A DNA stretch of 64,000 nt from Candidatus Paraprevotella stercoravium (GTDB taxonomy: Bacteria > Bacteroidota > Bacteroidia > Bacteroidales > Bacteroidaceae): positions 21,478 through 85,477 of the forward strand of contig CALUIU010000007.1 in assembly GCA_944320795.1 (NCBI GenBank), read 5' to 3'. This document shows positions 46,419 to 56,600 of this stretch, in pieces. A program made the translations under genes and the position numbers. Each line of letters begins with the position of its first letter. Position 1 is the stretch's first letter. The notes beneath the pieces were generated by a model. That model saw nothing but the letters and a program-made list of their open reading frames with translations, was not told the DNA's origin and ran no database searches.

Positions 46419-47175
46419 TCTGCAAGATGAGCGGATAAAAGTAACTTATCTGTTTCATAGTGGTGTTTCCTTGGAATTTGCCGGTTGTATTGTGATCATT
46501 GATTATTATCAGCCGGCAGATTTCGCGGAGATTTTACATCCTGAAGTGGAGCGCCTTTTGCGGAAACAGAAGAAAATATATGTGTTGGTTTCGCATGCGC
46601 ATTCAGATCATTTTGATCCGATAATCCTGGCTTGGAGTAAGTTGCCTTGCGATATCACTTATATTTTTTCAGAAGATATAAGGCGGCAGCTCCCATTTCA
46701 GATGTCGGTGCAGCATTTCATGAAAAAAGGAGACACTTATCAGGATGATTGTCTCTTTGTTCGGGCTTATGGGTCTACGGATCAGGGAGTTTCCTTTTAT
46801 CTGGAAGTGGGAGCGTGGAAACTTTTCCATGCGGGAGATCTGAATAATTGGCATTGGAACGAAGAGTCTACCGAAGAGGAGATTGAGCAGAGCGAATCGG
46901 ATTTCTTGCGTGAATTGGCTGATATAGAGGAAAATTGTCCTGAATTGGATTTGGTCTGTTTTCCGATAGATCGCCGTTTGGGTAAGGATTATATGCGAGG
47001 CGCCGAACAGTTTCTGTCGCGGATACGGGTGCATTATTTTATACCAATTCATTTTACTTCAGGCGGATTTTCTTCGATTGCCGCGTTTCGTCCGATTGCG
47101 GCCTGTTATGGCGCGACATTTTGGGAAATTAAAAAAGAGTGTGACAACATAATCATTAATAAAACCGGAACATAA
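46405..47175 (+). CDS. Metallo-beta-lactamase-fold hydrolase
   Basis: 257 residues from the ATG at 46405. This start overlaps the ligase end by 14 bp; the ATG at 46360 would lie deep within it. The metal-binding motif HAHSDHFD (about 60-67) begins the usual site, with HAGDLNNWHW (about 140-149) providing the next ligands, and a C-terminal PIHFTSGGF (about 213-221). The ligand set is close to the UlaG/RNase Z-like branch. The substrate is unknown. Being translationally coupled to an acyl-CoA ligase suggests a thioester or lactone substrate, which is only inference. Confidence 0.85.
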   Translation: MWKSDLQDERIKVTYLFHSGVSLEFAGCIVIIDYYQPADFAEILHPEVERLLRKQKKIYVLVSHAHSDHFDPIILAWSKLPCDITYIFSEDIRRQLPFQMSVQHFMKKGDTYQDDCLFVRAYGSTDQGVSFYLEVGAWKLFHAGDLNNWHWNEESTEEEIEQSESDFLRELADIEENCPELDLVCFPIDRRLGKDYMRGAEQFLSRIRVHYFIPIHFTSGGFSSIAAFRPIAACYGATFWEIKKECDNIIINKTGT

Positions 47176-47177
47176 TT

Positions 47178-47555
47178 ATGGAAATAAAGTCAAGATTTGA
47201 TCATTTGAATATAAATGTAACCAATTTGGAAAGAAGTATTGCCTTTTATGACCAGGCTTTGGGCTTGAAAGAGCATAGTCGTAAAGAAGCCCCAGACGGT
47301 TCTTTTATTTTGGTGTATTTAAGCGATGCGTTGAAAAATTTTTTACTGGAATTAACTTGGTTGCGTGATCATCCTCAGGCATATGAATTGGGAGAGAACG
47401 AGTCGCATCTTTGTCTGCGCGTTGAAGGGGATTATGATGAGGTGCGTGCTTTTCATCGTGAAATGGGGTGTATTTGTTTTGAAAATCAGGAGATGGGGCT
47501 GTATTTTATCAATGATCCAGACGATTATTGGATTGAGATTTTGCCTGCACTATAA
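47178..47555 (+). CDS. VOC-superfamily protein (glyoxalase/dioxygenase fold)
   Basis: 125 residues with one pair of beta-alpha-beta-beta-beta units. DHLNINVTNLERSIAFYDQALGL at the start (FDHLNINV holds the first metal His), ESHLCLRV with the next His, and the ending FINDPDDYWIEIL with the last Glu are the glyoxalase I-like pattern. The metal site seems complete (His, His, Glu). It lies 2 bp after the metallo-hydrolase gene and closes the operon. Lactoylglutathione lyase is a possible label, but the family covers many reactions. Confidence 0.85.
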   Translation: MEIKSRFDHLNINVTNLERSIAFYDQALGLKEHSRKEAPDGSFILVYLSDALKNFLLELTWLRDHPQAYELGENESHLCLRVEGDYDEVRAFHREMGCICFENQEMGLYFINDPDDYWIEILPAL

Positions 47556-47604
47556 ATCAGACGAGGAGAGAAATGAGCTCATTTCTCTCCTCGTCTGATT
47601 TATA
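47551..47604 (+). terminator. Perfect 54-bp palindrome acting as terminator of the ligase operon
   Basis: 27-nt arms (47551-47577 and 47578-47604) form an uninterrupted palindrome centred on GAGCTC, followed by TTTTTG. It includes the stop codon of the VOC gene. The RNA would fold into a stem of about 25 bp with a tight loop. Confidence 0.85.
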
Positions 47605-47682
47605 TTTTTGTATGTGTTTTTTGTTTAGAAAAACGATACGTCCTATTTTAGACGGATATAATGTTTAAATAACTATAAATAC

Positions 47683-47714
47683 TTTGTTTGTTTGTGTGAT
47701 TATACTTATTTTTG
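47683..47714 (+). promoter_or_regulatory. Predicted promoter of the MORN-glgB operon
   Basis: TTTG at 47683-47686 and TATTTTTG at 47707-47714 with an exact 20-nt spacer, 28 bp before the MORN gene ATG. Confidence 0.6.
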
Positions 47715-47742
47715 ATATATAATTGTATAAAATTGAATATAA

Positions 47743-48855
47743 ATGAACTTCAAATATTTTCTTTCCGGGATGGCCTTGATGATGACCCTGTATGCCGGAG
47801 CCCAAAAGATAACTATCGGGAATTATACATTTAAGAATGGAGGCGAGTATCAGGGTGAACTTTTTAAAGGTAAACCTTATGGAAAAGGTATCACGAAATA
47901 TCAGAACGGAGATACTTATCAGGGGGAATACGTAAAAGGAAAACGTCAGGGATTCGGTGTCTATACGTTTTCCGATGGGGAAAAGTATGAAGGCCAGTGG
48001 TTTCAGGACCAGCAGCATGGAAAAGGCATTTATTATTTTATGAATAATAACAGGTATGACGGGCTCTGGTTCCGGGATTACCAACAGGGACAAGGCACTA
48101 TGTATTATTACAATGGTGATGTTTACGTAGGTAACTGGCGTGGAGACATGCGCGAAGGGCAGGGCACTTATACTTTTGCCAATGGCGCTTTTTACAAAGG
48201 GCAGTGGCAGAATGACCGGAAAGAGGGCAAGGGAGTCTTTGATTGGAATGACGGATCGCGTTATGAGGGATCCTGGAGAAACAACCAGAGAAATGGCCGT
48301 GGAACCTTCTATTATTCAGATGGGGATGTCTATTCCGGAGAATGGGTAGATGACATTCAGCATGGAAAGGGAACCTATAAGTTTCATAACGGTGATGTTT
48401 ATGAAGGCGATTATGTTCAAGGAGAGCGAACAGGTGAAGGTGTCTTTACTTTTGCCAATGGCAATAAATACGTAGGACATTTTCAGGCAGGAGAACAAAG
48501 CGGACAGGGTACTTTTACTTGGGCGACCGGAGCGACTTATACCGGTAGCTGGAAGGCTAATCGTCGTGATGGAAAGGGTGTGTATACCTGGAGCAATGGT
48601 GATGTCTATGATGGTGAATGGAAAAACGGCCAGATGGACGGAGAGGGAATCCTTCGGCTTGCAGACGGAACCAAATTCAAGGGGTCCTTTAAGAATGGAG
48701 AGAAAAATGGGGCCGGAATTCTGGTTAATGCCGATGGTGAACGATATGAAGGAGGTTTTCTGAATAATGAGAAAGACGGAGCATATGTGCTGAAAGATAA
48801 AAATGGAAATATCATAGAAAAAGGTACTTATGTTCGTGGAATAAAACGAAATTAA
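47743..48855 (+). CDS. Secreted MORN-repeat protein (14 repeats)
   Basis: 370 residues. A signal peptide (MNFKYFLSGMALMMTLYAGA, cut before QKI) with no lipobox is followed by 14 tandem 23-residue MORN units from about residue 34 to 355, each of the form xxYxGxWxxxxxxGxGxYxxxNG. The last repeat is degenerate (DGAYVLKDKNG). MORN repeats form an extended beta-hairpin rod and, in eukaryotes, support membrane or protein contacts; in bacteria the role is usually unknown. It lies 44 bp upstream of glgB with no terminator between, so co-transcription is likely. Confidence 0.93.
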   Translation: MNFKYFLSGMALMMTLYAGAQKITIGNYTFKNGGEYQGELFKGKPYGKGITKYQNGDTYQGEYVKGKRQGFGVYTFSDGEKYEGQWFQDQQHGKGIYYFMNNNRYDGLWFRDYQQGQGTMYYYNGDVYVGNWRGDMREGQGTYTFANGAFYKGQWQNDRKEGKGVFDWNDGSRYEGSWRNNQRNGRGTFYYSDGDVYSGEWVDDIQHGKGTYKFHNGDVYEGDYVQGERTGEGVFTFANGNKYVGHFQAGEQSGQGTFTWATGATYTGSWKANRRDGKGVYTWSNGDVYDGEWKNGQMDGEGILRLADGTKFKGSFKNGEKNGAGILVNADGERYEGGFLNNEKDGAYVLKDKNGNIIEKGTYVRGIKRN

Positions 48856-48899
48856 ATTATCTAACGACCTTTAAAAGGCCTTATAAAATCTTAATTCTT

Positions 48900-50942
48900 A
48901 TGGCAGTAAAAACAACTAAACGGCCTACTAGTGCCAGATTGAAAATGATCAAGAATGATCCTTGGCTTGAACCCTATGAGCAGATCATCAGCGATCGTCA
49001 TGAGTATGCGGTTCGTCGAATGAATGAATTGACAAACAATGGGGCTCAGACCTTGTCTGATTTTGCGAGCGGTTATCTGTATTTCGGTTTGCAAAAAACA
49101 GAGAAAGGTTGGGTTTTCCGTGAATGGGCTCCCAATGCCACGTCTATCTTTCTGGTCGGTGATTTTAGTAAATGGGAGGAACTTCCTCAATATGAACTGA
49201 AAAGGATCAATGATGCCGGAGTGTGGGAAATTAAACTGCGTAAGACTGCTTTGAAGCACGGACAGTTTTATAAGTTGAAAGTTTATTGGGAAGGCGGTAG
49301 CGGAGAAAGAATTCCTGCCTGGGCAAAACGAGTGGTTCAGGATGAAGAGAGCCATATTTTTTCTGCCCAAGTTTGGGATCCGGAATGTCCTTATCAGTTC
49401 AAGAAGAAAAATTTCAAGCCGAAGGCCAGTGTCCCTCTTATGATTTACGAGTGCCATGTTGGTATGGCTCAAGACGCTGAAAAAGTAGGAACATACAAGG
49501 AGTTCCGCGAAAACATATTGCCTCGAATTGTGGCCGACGGATATAATTGTATTCAGATAATGGCCATACAGGAACATCCATATTATGGTAGTTTCGGTTA
49601 TCACGTGTCAAGCTTCTTTGCTCCGTCCAGCCGTTTCGGTACACCGGAGGATTTGAAGGAGCTGATCGATGCCGCCCATGCTCAAGGGGTGGCGGTTATT
49701 ATGGATCTGGTTCACTCTCATGCCGTGAAGAATGAAATGGAAGGCTTGGCTAATTTTGCGGGTGATCCATGTCAGTATTTCTGTCAGGGTGACCGTCGGG
49801 AGCATCCGGCTTGGGATAGTCTGTGTTTTGATTACGGCCGAAATGAAGTGGTTCATTTCCTGCTCTCCAATTGCAAATATTGGTTGGAAGAATTCCAGTT
49901 TGATGGTTTCCGCTTTGATGGTGTCACTTCGATGCTGTACTACAGCCATGGTCTGGGTGAAGCCTTTATGAATTACGGAGATTATTATAATGGTGGACAG
50001 GACGATCAGGCCATTTGTTATTTGACTTTGGCCAATCTGCTGATTCATGAAGTAAAGCCAAAGGCAATTACTATTGCCGAAGAAGTTTCCGGAATGCCAG
50101 GACTGGCATCATCTTTCAAAGACGGAGGAATCGGTTTTGATTACCGCATGGCCATGAATATTCCGGATTATTGGATAAAACTGATTAAGGAGTGTGCGGA
50201 TGAAAACTGGAAACCAAGCAGTATGTTTTGGGAAGTAACCAACCGTCGGAAGGATGAAAAGACCATTTCTTATTGTGAAAGTCATGATCAGGCCTTGGTT
50301 GGTGACAAGACTATTATATTCCGTCTGGTAGATGCCGATATGTATTGGCATTTTAAGATTGGTGATGAAAATTACCAGGCTGAGCGCGGTATTGCTTTGC
50401 ATAAAATGATCCGTTTGCTTACAGCTTCGACAATCAATGGCGGTTATCTGAACTTTATGGGAAATGAGTTTGGACATCCGGAATGGATTGACTTCCCGAG
50501 AGAAGGTAATGGCTGGAGTTATAAATATGCGCGTCGTCAGTGGCATCTTGTTGATGATAAAGATTTATGCTTTAGGTATTTAGGGGATTTTGATAAAGAG
50601 ATGATTCATTTGATTAAGAGCGTCTCCGGATTTGAGAAGACTCCGGTGGTTGAGGTTTGGCATAATGATGGCGATCAGGTATTGGCCTACAGTCGCAAGG
50701 ATTTGCTGTTTGTGTTTAACTTCAGTTATAACCGTTCTTATTCTGATTATGGATTTATGATGCCTGAAGGTTCCTACAGAGTGGTGCTGAATACCGATGC
50801 GCCAGAATTTGGCGGTCATGGTCTGAATGATGACAGTATTGAGCATTTTACACTTCATGATGATTTGCTTGCCCGTGATGGCAAGGGATGGTTGAAACTG
50901 TATCTTCCGGCTCGCTCTGCTATGGTACTTCGCAAGAAGTAA
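48900..50942 (+). CDS. glgB: 1,4-alpha-glucan branching enzyme
   Basis: 680 residues. It forms alpha-1,6 branches in glycogen. An N-terminal CBM48-type domain (about 55-140, YFGLQKTEKGWVFREWAPNA) precedes the GH13 barrel: region I VIMDLVHSH, region II GFRFDGVTSM with the nucleophile Asp, region III ITIAEEVSG with the acid Glu, and region IV YCESHDQ. A C-terminal all-beta domain ends the protein. It is closer to the plant/animal type than to E. coli GlgB (for example YYGSFGYHVSSFFAPSSRFG). It follows the MORN gene and precedes a membrane protein gene by 17 bp. Confidence 0.96.
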   Translation: MAVKTTKRPTSARLKMIKNDPWLEPYEQIISDRHEYAVRRMNELTNNGAQTLSDFASGYLYFGLQKTEKGWVFREWAPNATSIFLVGDFSKWEELPQYELKRINDAGVWEIKLRKTALKHGQFYKLKVYWEGGSGERIPAWAKRVVQDEESHIFSAQVWDPECPYQFKKKNFKPKASVPLMIYECHVGMAQDAEKVGTYKEFRENILPRIVADGYNCIQIMAIQEHPYYGSFGYHVSSFFAPSSRFGTPEDLKELIDAAHAQGVAVIMDLVHSHAVKNEMEGLANFAGDPCQYFCQGDRREHPAWDSLCFDYGRNEVVHFLLSNCKYWLEEFQFDGFRFDGVTSMLYYSHGLGEAFMNYGDYYNGGQDDQAICYLTLANLLIHEVKPKAITIAEEVSGMPGLASSFKDGGIGFDYRMAMNIPDYWIKLIKECADENWKPSSMFWEVTNRRKDEKTISYCESHDQALVGDKTIIFRLVDADMYWHFKIGDENYQAERGIALHKMIRLLTASTINGGYLNFMGNEFGHPEWIDFPREGNGWSYKYARRQWHLVDDKDLCFRYLGDFDKEMIHLIKSVSGFEKTPVVEVWHNDGDQVLAYSRKDLLFVFNFSYNRSYSDYGFMMPEGSYRVVLNTDAPEFGGHGLNDDSIEHFTLHDDLLARDGKGWLKLYLPARSAMVLRKK

Positions 50943-50959
50943 AACGTTGATGTAAAATC

Positions 50960-52117
50960 ATGCGAAATAACGAGAAAAATAAATTTATGTGGAGGGCTGC
51001 AAAGCTGTGTTCCACGTTGTTGTTTGCCCTCTTCTCTTTCTTGTATCTATACTGCATGCAATCGGACCTGTTGGCGTGTTTTCAGTACATCCTTTCGGAT
51101 GGACTCACGTCCTACAGTCCGCTTGTGGGCGGATTGGTAATTACATTTTTGCTGGTGTTTTTGGGCGAGTTGCTGGCTTATGTCTGGGCGCTGCCGATGC
51201 AGTTCGTAGCCTTGTCGTATTTCCCGTCTGCTTTATGTCTTTTGTTTTTGACCATGTGGACACCTTTGCCGGGAGGACTCGTGGCGCCGCTACATGGTTG
51301 GGTCTGGATCGGGGTTATTCTCTTTTTGGGAAGCGGGTGTGTGTATTTGCTTAAAAAATATGCCTCTTTCATCGTTAAAGATAAATATAGCTTCACGGAT
51401 ATATGGTCAAACCTGGTGTTTCTGCTCCTTTTGTTTCTGGCAGTGGGCGGTCTGGGAAACACTTGCGATACCTTGCATAGGCAGCTGAGAGCCGAGCGTT
51501 TGCTGGATGAGGAAAGATTTGATGTCATAGCCGACTTGCGGACCTATTCCCGAGTTGAGTCGCATACTTATTCCGCGATTCGCGCTTTGGCACTGGCGAA
51601 CGAACACAGGTTGGGAGAGGAATTGTTCCGTATGCCGCAATGCGAAGGGGCAAAGGAACTGTTAGTCTCTGAGCGTGACTTTTTGTCGCACGACAGTCTG
51701 GATTATAAGTTTTATGGTTTTTGGGGAGCCAGGCCGGGGAAGCATGTTCAGGAAAAGCCGGATTTGTTCTTCAAGATGATTCTGGACCGCCATTTGTGCG
51801 ATTCGCTTCATCGTTCGGATGTGGCCGATTATTATCTGTCCAGTCTGTTGCTGGATCGCAAACTTGATCAGTTTGCTGCAGAAGTAGAAAACTACTATCC
51901 TTTGAACGATTCGTTGCCCCGGCATTATCAGGAAGCGCTTATTTTGTATAAGCGGATCCGTACCGCTCCTGTATGTGTTTATCAGAATGAATCTTTAGAA
52001 GAAAATTATAATGACTATTTGCAGATTTCGCGTGAGAAGTCTGCTCCTGTTGTTATTCAGAACAAGCTTCGTAAGGCATTCGGAGCTTCTTATTGGTTTT
52101 ATTATTACAAACAATAA
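50960..52117 (+). CDS. Hypothetical multi-pass membrane protein
   Basis: 385 residues. Five predicted membrane helices in the first half (about 12-34, 55-75, 80-102, 108-130 and 146-166) are followed by a 200-residue soluble helical part (about 180-385) with TPR-like spacing (SHTYSAIRALALANEHRLGEEL, YYLSSLLLDRKLDQFAAEVE). I do not recognise a characterised family; similar proteins of unknown function occur in Bacteroidales. It shares an operon with glgB by position. No catalytic motif is seen. Confidence 0.8.
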   Translation: MRNNEKNKFMWRAAKLCSTLLFALFSFLYLYCMQSDLLACFQYILSDGLTSYSPLVGGLVITFLLVFLGELLAYVWALPMQFVALSYFPSALCLLFLTMWTPLPGGLVAPLHGWVWIGVILFLGSGCVYLLKKYASFIVKDKYSFTDIWSNLVFLLLLFLAVGGLGNTCDTLHRQLRAERLLDEERFDVIADLRTYSRVESHTYSAIRALALANEHRLGEELFRMPQCEGAKELLVSERDFLSHDSLDYKFYGFWGARPGKHVQEKPDLFFKMILDRHLCDSLHRSDVADYYLSSLLLDRKLDQFAAEVENYYPLNDSLPRHYQEALILYKRIRTAPVCVYQNESLEENYNDYLQISREKSAPVVIQNKLRKAFGASYWFYYYKQ

Positions 52118-52188
52118 AAAGAGGGTTTCAAATTTGTGCTTCGGGAGATATATTTTTCGATATTTTGTGCATAATAACCGAAAAGTGT

Positions 52189-52219
52189 ATTGTTCGCATC
52201 GTTTTTTTTTATACCTTTG
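52189..52219 (+). promoter_or_regulatory. Predicted promoter of the carAB-sulfonation operon
   Basis: TACCTTTG at 52212-52219 (exact TAnnTTTG) with ATTG at 52189-52192 at 19-nt spacing. It is 311 bp upstream of carA, so the transcript would begin with a leader of about 300 nt. Confidence 0.55.
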
Positions 52220-52224
52220 CATAC

Positions 52225-52530
52225 TAAATAGAAACACGTCAAAGGGATGTATATAAAAGAAAAGGATTTAGCTCATCCGTACCTGAAAATGTACGGAAAG
52301 GCAACAGATCAGAAAGTCGGGTATTGCAAACTAAATCATTTAGATTGCAAGATGTCGGCCTTTTCTCTTTTCGTTGTTTCACAGACTTTACGGCATATTA
52401 ATTGTTAGGCCACCTTTTCGGTATTTCTTTACCGGAATGAGTGGTCTTTCTTATGTCCGTACGTTTCACATCGCAAGTAAAGAACCAAACAATAATAACT
52501 ATAATAATTTAGATACAATAGTATTGTGCA
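52225..52530 (+). promoter_or_regulatory. Long, structured 5' leader of carA
   Basis: The 413-bp gap between the membrane protein gene and carA (52118-52530) holds the promoter and a leader with several stems: CCGTAC/GTACGG (52277-52282 with 52291-52296); AAAGGC/GCCTTT (52297-52302 with 52358-52363) enclosing a near-perfect 13-nt inverted repeat (52324-52336 with 52338-52350); and GGCCAC/GTGGTC (52408-52413 with 52441-52446) with inner CGGT/ACCG (52419-52422, 52431-52434). GTACGGA at 52291-52297 can instead pair with TCCGTAC at 52456-52462, so alternative folds are possible. It does not match a riboswitch class I can name. Attenuation by pyrimidine, arginine or another signal is a hypothesis. 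Confidence 0.5.
52247..52408 (+). other. Possible 53-codon leader reading frame upstream of carA
   Basis: An ATG at 52247, preceded by AAAGGG, opens a 53-codon frame that begins MYIKEKDLAHPYLK and stops at 52406-52408, within the structured leader. It could be a regulatory leader peptide whose translation changes RNA folding, or chance. The codons show no run of Arg or of one amino acid as in classical attenuators, and no protein family is recognised. Confidence 0.2.
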
Positions 52531-53607
52531 ATGAGAAATGTAACACTTATCCTCGACGACGGGAGCAAATTTTGTGGAAAGTCGTTCGGCTATGAGAAGC
52601 CGGTGGCAGGCGAAGTTGTGTTTAACACAGCAATGATGGGATACCCTGAGAGTTTGACCGATCCGTCTTATGCCGGACAGCTTATGGTACTGACTTATCC
52701 ATTGGTGGGAAACTACGGTGTTCCAGCCTTTACTTTTGAAGAAAATGGTCTGGCTACCTTTATGGAAAGCGACAAGATTTATGCTTCTGCGATTATTGTT
52801 TCCGATTACAGTAATGAGTATTCCCACTGGAACGCCAAGGAGAGTCTGGCCGACTGGCTGAAGCGCGAACAGATTCCGGGAATTACAGGTATTGATACTC
52901 GCGAACTGACAAAGGTGTTGCGTGAGCATGGTGTTATGATGGGTAAGATCATCTTCGACGATGAGCCTGAGAATATTCCTCATGCAGATTACAACGGCGT
53001 AAACTTTGTAGACCGTGTATCTTGCAAGGAAATCATCCGTTACAACACCGGAGCGCCAAAGAAAGTCGTGTTGGTTGACTGTGGTGTGAAGCACAATATT
53101 ATCCGTTGTCTGATCAATCGTGGGGTAGAGGTAATCCGCGTGCCTTGGAACTACGATTTCAATGATATGGAGTTTGACGGTCTGTTCCTGGCCAACGGTC
53201 CCGGTGACCCGGACACTTGCGAAGATGCCGTGGTAAACATCCGCAAGTTCCTCAACTCAGACAAGGTGCGTCCTTGTATGGGTATCTGTATGGGTAACCA
53301 GTTGCTGAGCAAGGCCGCAGGAGCCAAGATCTATAAGCTGAAGTACGGTCACCGCAGCCACAACCAGCCGGTTCGCATGGTCGGTACCAACAAATGCTTC
53401 ATCACCAGTCAAAATCACGGATATGCAGTAGACAGCGATACTCTGGGACAGGATTGGGAACCATTGTTTGTGAACATGAACGACGGATCTAACGAAGGTA
53501 TCCGTCACAAGACAAATCCTTGGTTCAGCGCACAGTTCCACCCGGAAGCTTGCAGCGGTCCGATTGATACTGAGTTCTTATTCGATGATTTTGTAAAACT
53601 TCTTTAA
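52531..53607 (+). CDS. carA: Carbamoyl-phosphate synthase small (glutaminase) subunit
   Basis: 358 residues. It hydrolyses glutamine and tunnels ammonia to CarB for carbamoyl phosphate, the precursor of arginine and pyrimidines. The N-terminal CPSase domain has GEVVFNTAMMGYPESLTDPS; the class I glutamine amidotransferase domain has the oxyanion loop FLANGPGDP, nucleophile Cys in MGICMGNQLL, and the His/Glu pair in QFHPEACSGP. It is the first gene of a seven-gene run, 13 bp from carB, behind an unusually long leader. Confidence 0.97.
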   Translation: MRNVTLILDDGSKFCGKSFGYEKPVAGEVVFNTAMMGYPESLTDPSYAGQLMVLTYPLVGNYGVPAFTFEENGLATFMESDKIYASAIIVSDYSNEYSHWNAKESLADWLKREQIPGITGIDTRELTKVLREHGVMMGKIIFDDEPENIPHADYNGVNFVDRVSCKEIIRYNTGAPKKVVLVDCGVKHNIIRCLINRGVEVIRVPWNYDFNDMEFDGLFLANGPGDPDTCEDAVVNIRKFLNSDKVRPCMGICMGNQLLSKAAGAKIYKLKYGHRSHNQPVRMVGTNKCFITSQNHGYAVDSDTLGQDWEPLFVNMNDGSNEGIRHKTNPWFSAQFHPEACSGPIDTEFLFDDFVKLL

Positions 53608-53620
53608 TTCTTGACTTTAA

Positions 53621-56600
53621 ATGATTGACAACAATATTAAGAAGGTCCTGCTGTTAGGTTCAGGAGCCTTGAAAATCGGTGAAGCCGGTGAGTTTGATTA
53701 TTCTGGTTCTCAGGCCTTGAAGGCTCTGAAGGAAGAAGGTATTGAAACCGTATTGATCAACCCGAACATTGCCACAGTGCAGACCAGTGAAGGTGTGGCC
53801 GATCAGATTTACTTCCTGCCGGTAACTCCGTTCTTTGTAGAGAAGGTAATCGAGAAAGAGAAACCACAGGGTATCCTGTTGGCTTTCGGTGGACAGACCG
53901 CTTTGAACTGCGGTGTGCAGCTTTACAAGAGCGGTATCCTGGAGAAATACAATGTACAGGTACTCGGAACACCGGTTCAGGCCATTATTGATACTGAGGA
54001 CCGCGAGCTGTTCGTAAAGAAACTGGACGAGATCGATGTGAAGACCATCAAGAGCCAGGCTTGCGAGAGCATCGAAGAGGCACGCAAGGCTGCTGCCGAT
54101 CTGGGTTATCCGGTTATCATCCGTGCCGCTTACGCGTTGGGCGGTCTGGGTTCCGGCTTCTGCGATAATGAAGAAGAACTGAATAAACTGGCCGAGAAAG
54201 CCTTCTCATTCTCACCACAGGTATTGGTGGAGAAGAGCTTGAAGGGCTGGAAGGAAATTGAATACGAGGTAGTGCGCGACAAGTACGACAACTGTATTAC
54301 CGTATGTAATATGGAAAACTTCGACCCGCTGGGTATCCATACCGGTGAGAGTATCGTAATCGCTCCGTCGCAGACACTGACCAACTCAGAATATCACAAG
54401 TTGCGTGCCTTGAGTATCAAGATCGTGCGCCACATCGGTATTGTGGGAGAGTGTAACGTACAGTACGCGTTTGACCCGGAATCAGAGGATTACCGCGTGA
54501 TCGAGGTAAATGCCCGTCTGAGCCGTTCTTCAGCTTTGGCATCAAAGGCAACCGGTTATCCGTTGGCTTTCGTGGCTGCCAAGTTGGGTATGGGTTATGG
54601 TTTGTTTGAACTGAAGAACTCGGTAACCAAGACCACTTCTGCTTTCTTTGAGCCGGCATTGGACTATGTAGTCTGCAAAATCCCTCGTTGGGACTTGGGT
54701 AAGTTCCGTGGCGTAGACCGCGAATTGGGTTCATCCATGAAGTCTGTCGGTGAGGTGATGGCTATCGGCCGTACCTTCGAAGAGGCTATCCAGAAGGGTC
54801 TGCGTATGATCGGTCAGGGTATGCACGGCTTTGTAGAAAATAAGGAGCTGGAGATCGAGAACATCGACGCAGCTTTGCGTGAGCCGACCGACAAGCGTAT
54901 CTTCATCATTTCCAAGGCTCTTTCAAAAGGCTATACAGTTGACCAGATCCACGAACTGACCAAGATCGACCGTTGGTTCCTGGAGAAGTTGGCCAACATC
55001 AAGCAGACTTCACGTGAGCTGCACGCCTGCAAGAATATCAACCTGCTCGACAACGAACTGCTTCGCAAGGCGAAGGTTCAGGGATTCACCGACTTCCAGA
55101 TTGCCCGCGCTTTGGGTATGGAAGACGAGCTTGACATTGACGACGCTATCCTGATTGTCCGCAACCGCCGTAAGGCAGCCGGCATTGTTCCGGTTGTGAA
55201 GCAGATCGATACATTGGCTGCCGAATATCCGGCACAGACCAACTATCTGTATCTTACCTATAGCGGTGTAGCCAACGATATCAAGTTCGAGCACGACAAG
55301 CGCAGCATCGTGGTATTGGGTTCCGGAGCTTACCGAATCGGTTCATCCGTAGAGTTCGACTGGTGCGGTGTGCAGGCTCTGAACACCATCCGCAAGGAAG
55401 GCTACCGCTCTGTCATGATCAACTATAATCCGGAAACCGTGTCAACCGACTACGATATGTGCGACCGTCTGTATTTCGACGAGCTGACATTCGAGCGTGT
55501 TATGGATATTCTGGATCTGGAGTGTCCGCACGGTGTGATCGTGTCTACCGGTGGACAGATTCCAAACAACCTCGCCATGCGTCTCGACGGCCAGCACATT
55601 CCATTGTTGGGAACTACTGCCAAGAGCATCGACAACGCCGAGGACCGCGAGAAGTTCTCTGCCATGTTGAACCGCATCGGTGTTGACCAGCCGGAGTGGA
55701 GCGCCCTGACCAATATGGAAGATGTAAACGCCTTCATCGAGAAGGTTGGCTTCCCGGTATTGGTTCGTCCTTCATACGTGCTCTCCGGTGCTGCCATGAA
55801 CGTATGTTCTAATCAGGAAGAGCTGGAACGCTTCCTGAAACTGGCTGCCAACGTATCTCAGAAGCATCCGGTGGTGATCAGCAAGTTCCTGTTGAATGCC
55901 AAGGAGGTAGAAATGGATGCCGTGGCCAAGGACGGAGAAATCCTGGCATACGCCATCAGCGAGCACATTGAGTTTGCCGGTGTCCACTCAGGAGATGCTA
56001 CCATCCAGTTCCCGGCACAGAAACTGTACGTGGAGACCGTACGCCGCATCAAGAAGATCTCTGGCGAGATTGCCCGTGAGCTGAAGATCAGCGGTCCGTT
56101 CAACATTCAGTTCCTGGCCAAGAACAACGACATCAAGGTTATTGAATGTAACCTGCGTGCTTCACGAAGCTTCCCGTTCGTGAGCAAGGTATTGAAGATA
56201 AACTTCATCGAGCTGGCTACCAAGGTAATGCTCGGATTGCCGGTAAGCAAACCGAACAAGAGCCTGTTCGACTTCGATTATGTAGGAATCAAGGCCAGCC
56301 AGTTCTCATTCAACCGTTTGCAGAAGGCTGACCCGGTATTGGGCGTAGATATGGCTTCAACCGGTGAGGTAGGCTGTCTGGGCGACGATACCGACAACGC
56401 GCTGATGCAGGCCATGCTTTCAGTGGGCTACCGTGTTCCGGAGAAGAACATCCTGCTCTCTACCGGAGGTGCCAAGCAGAAGGCAAGCATGCTCGATGCG
56501 GCCCGCGAGCTGAAGGAGAACGGTTACAACCTGTATGCTACCGGAGGAACCAGCCGCTTCCTCACAGAAAACGGTATTGAAAATACATTGGTATACTGGC

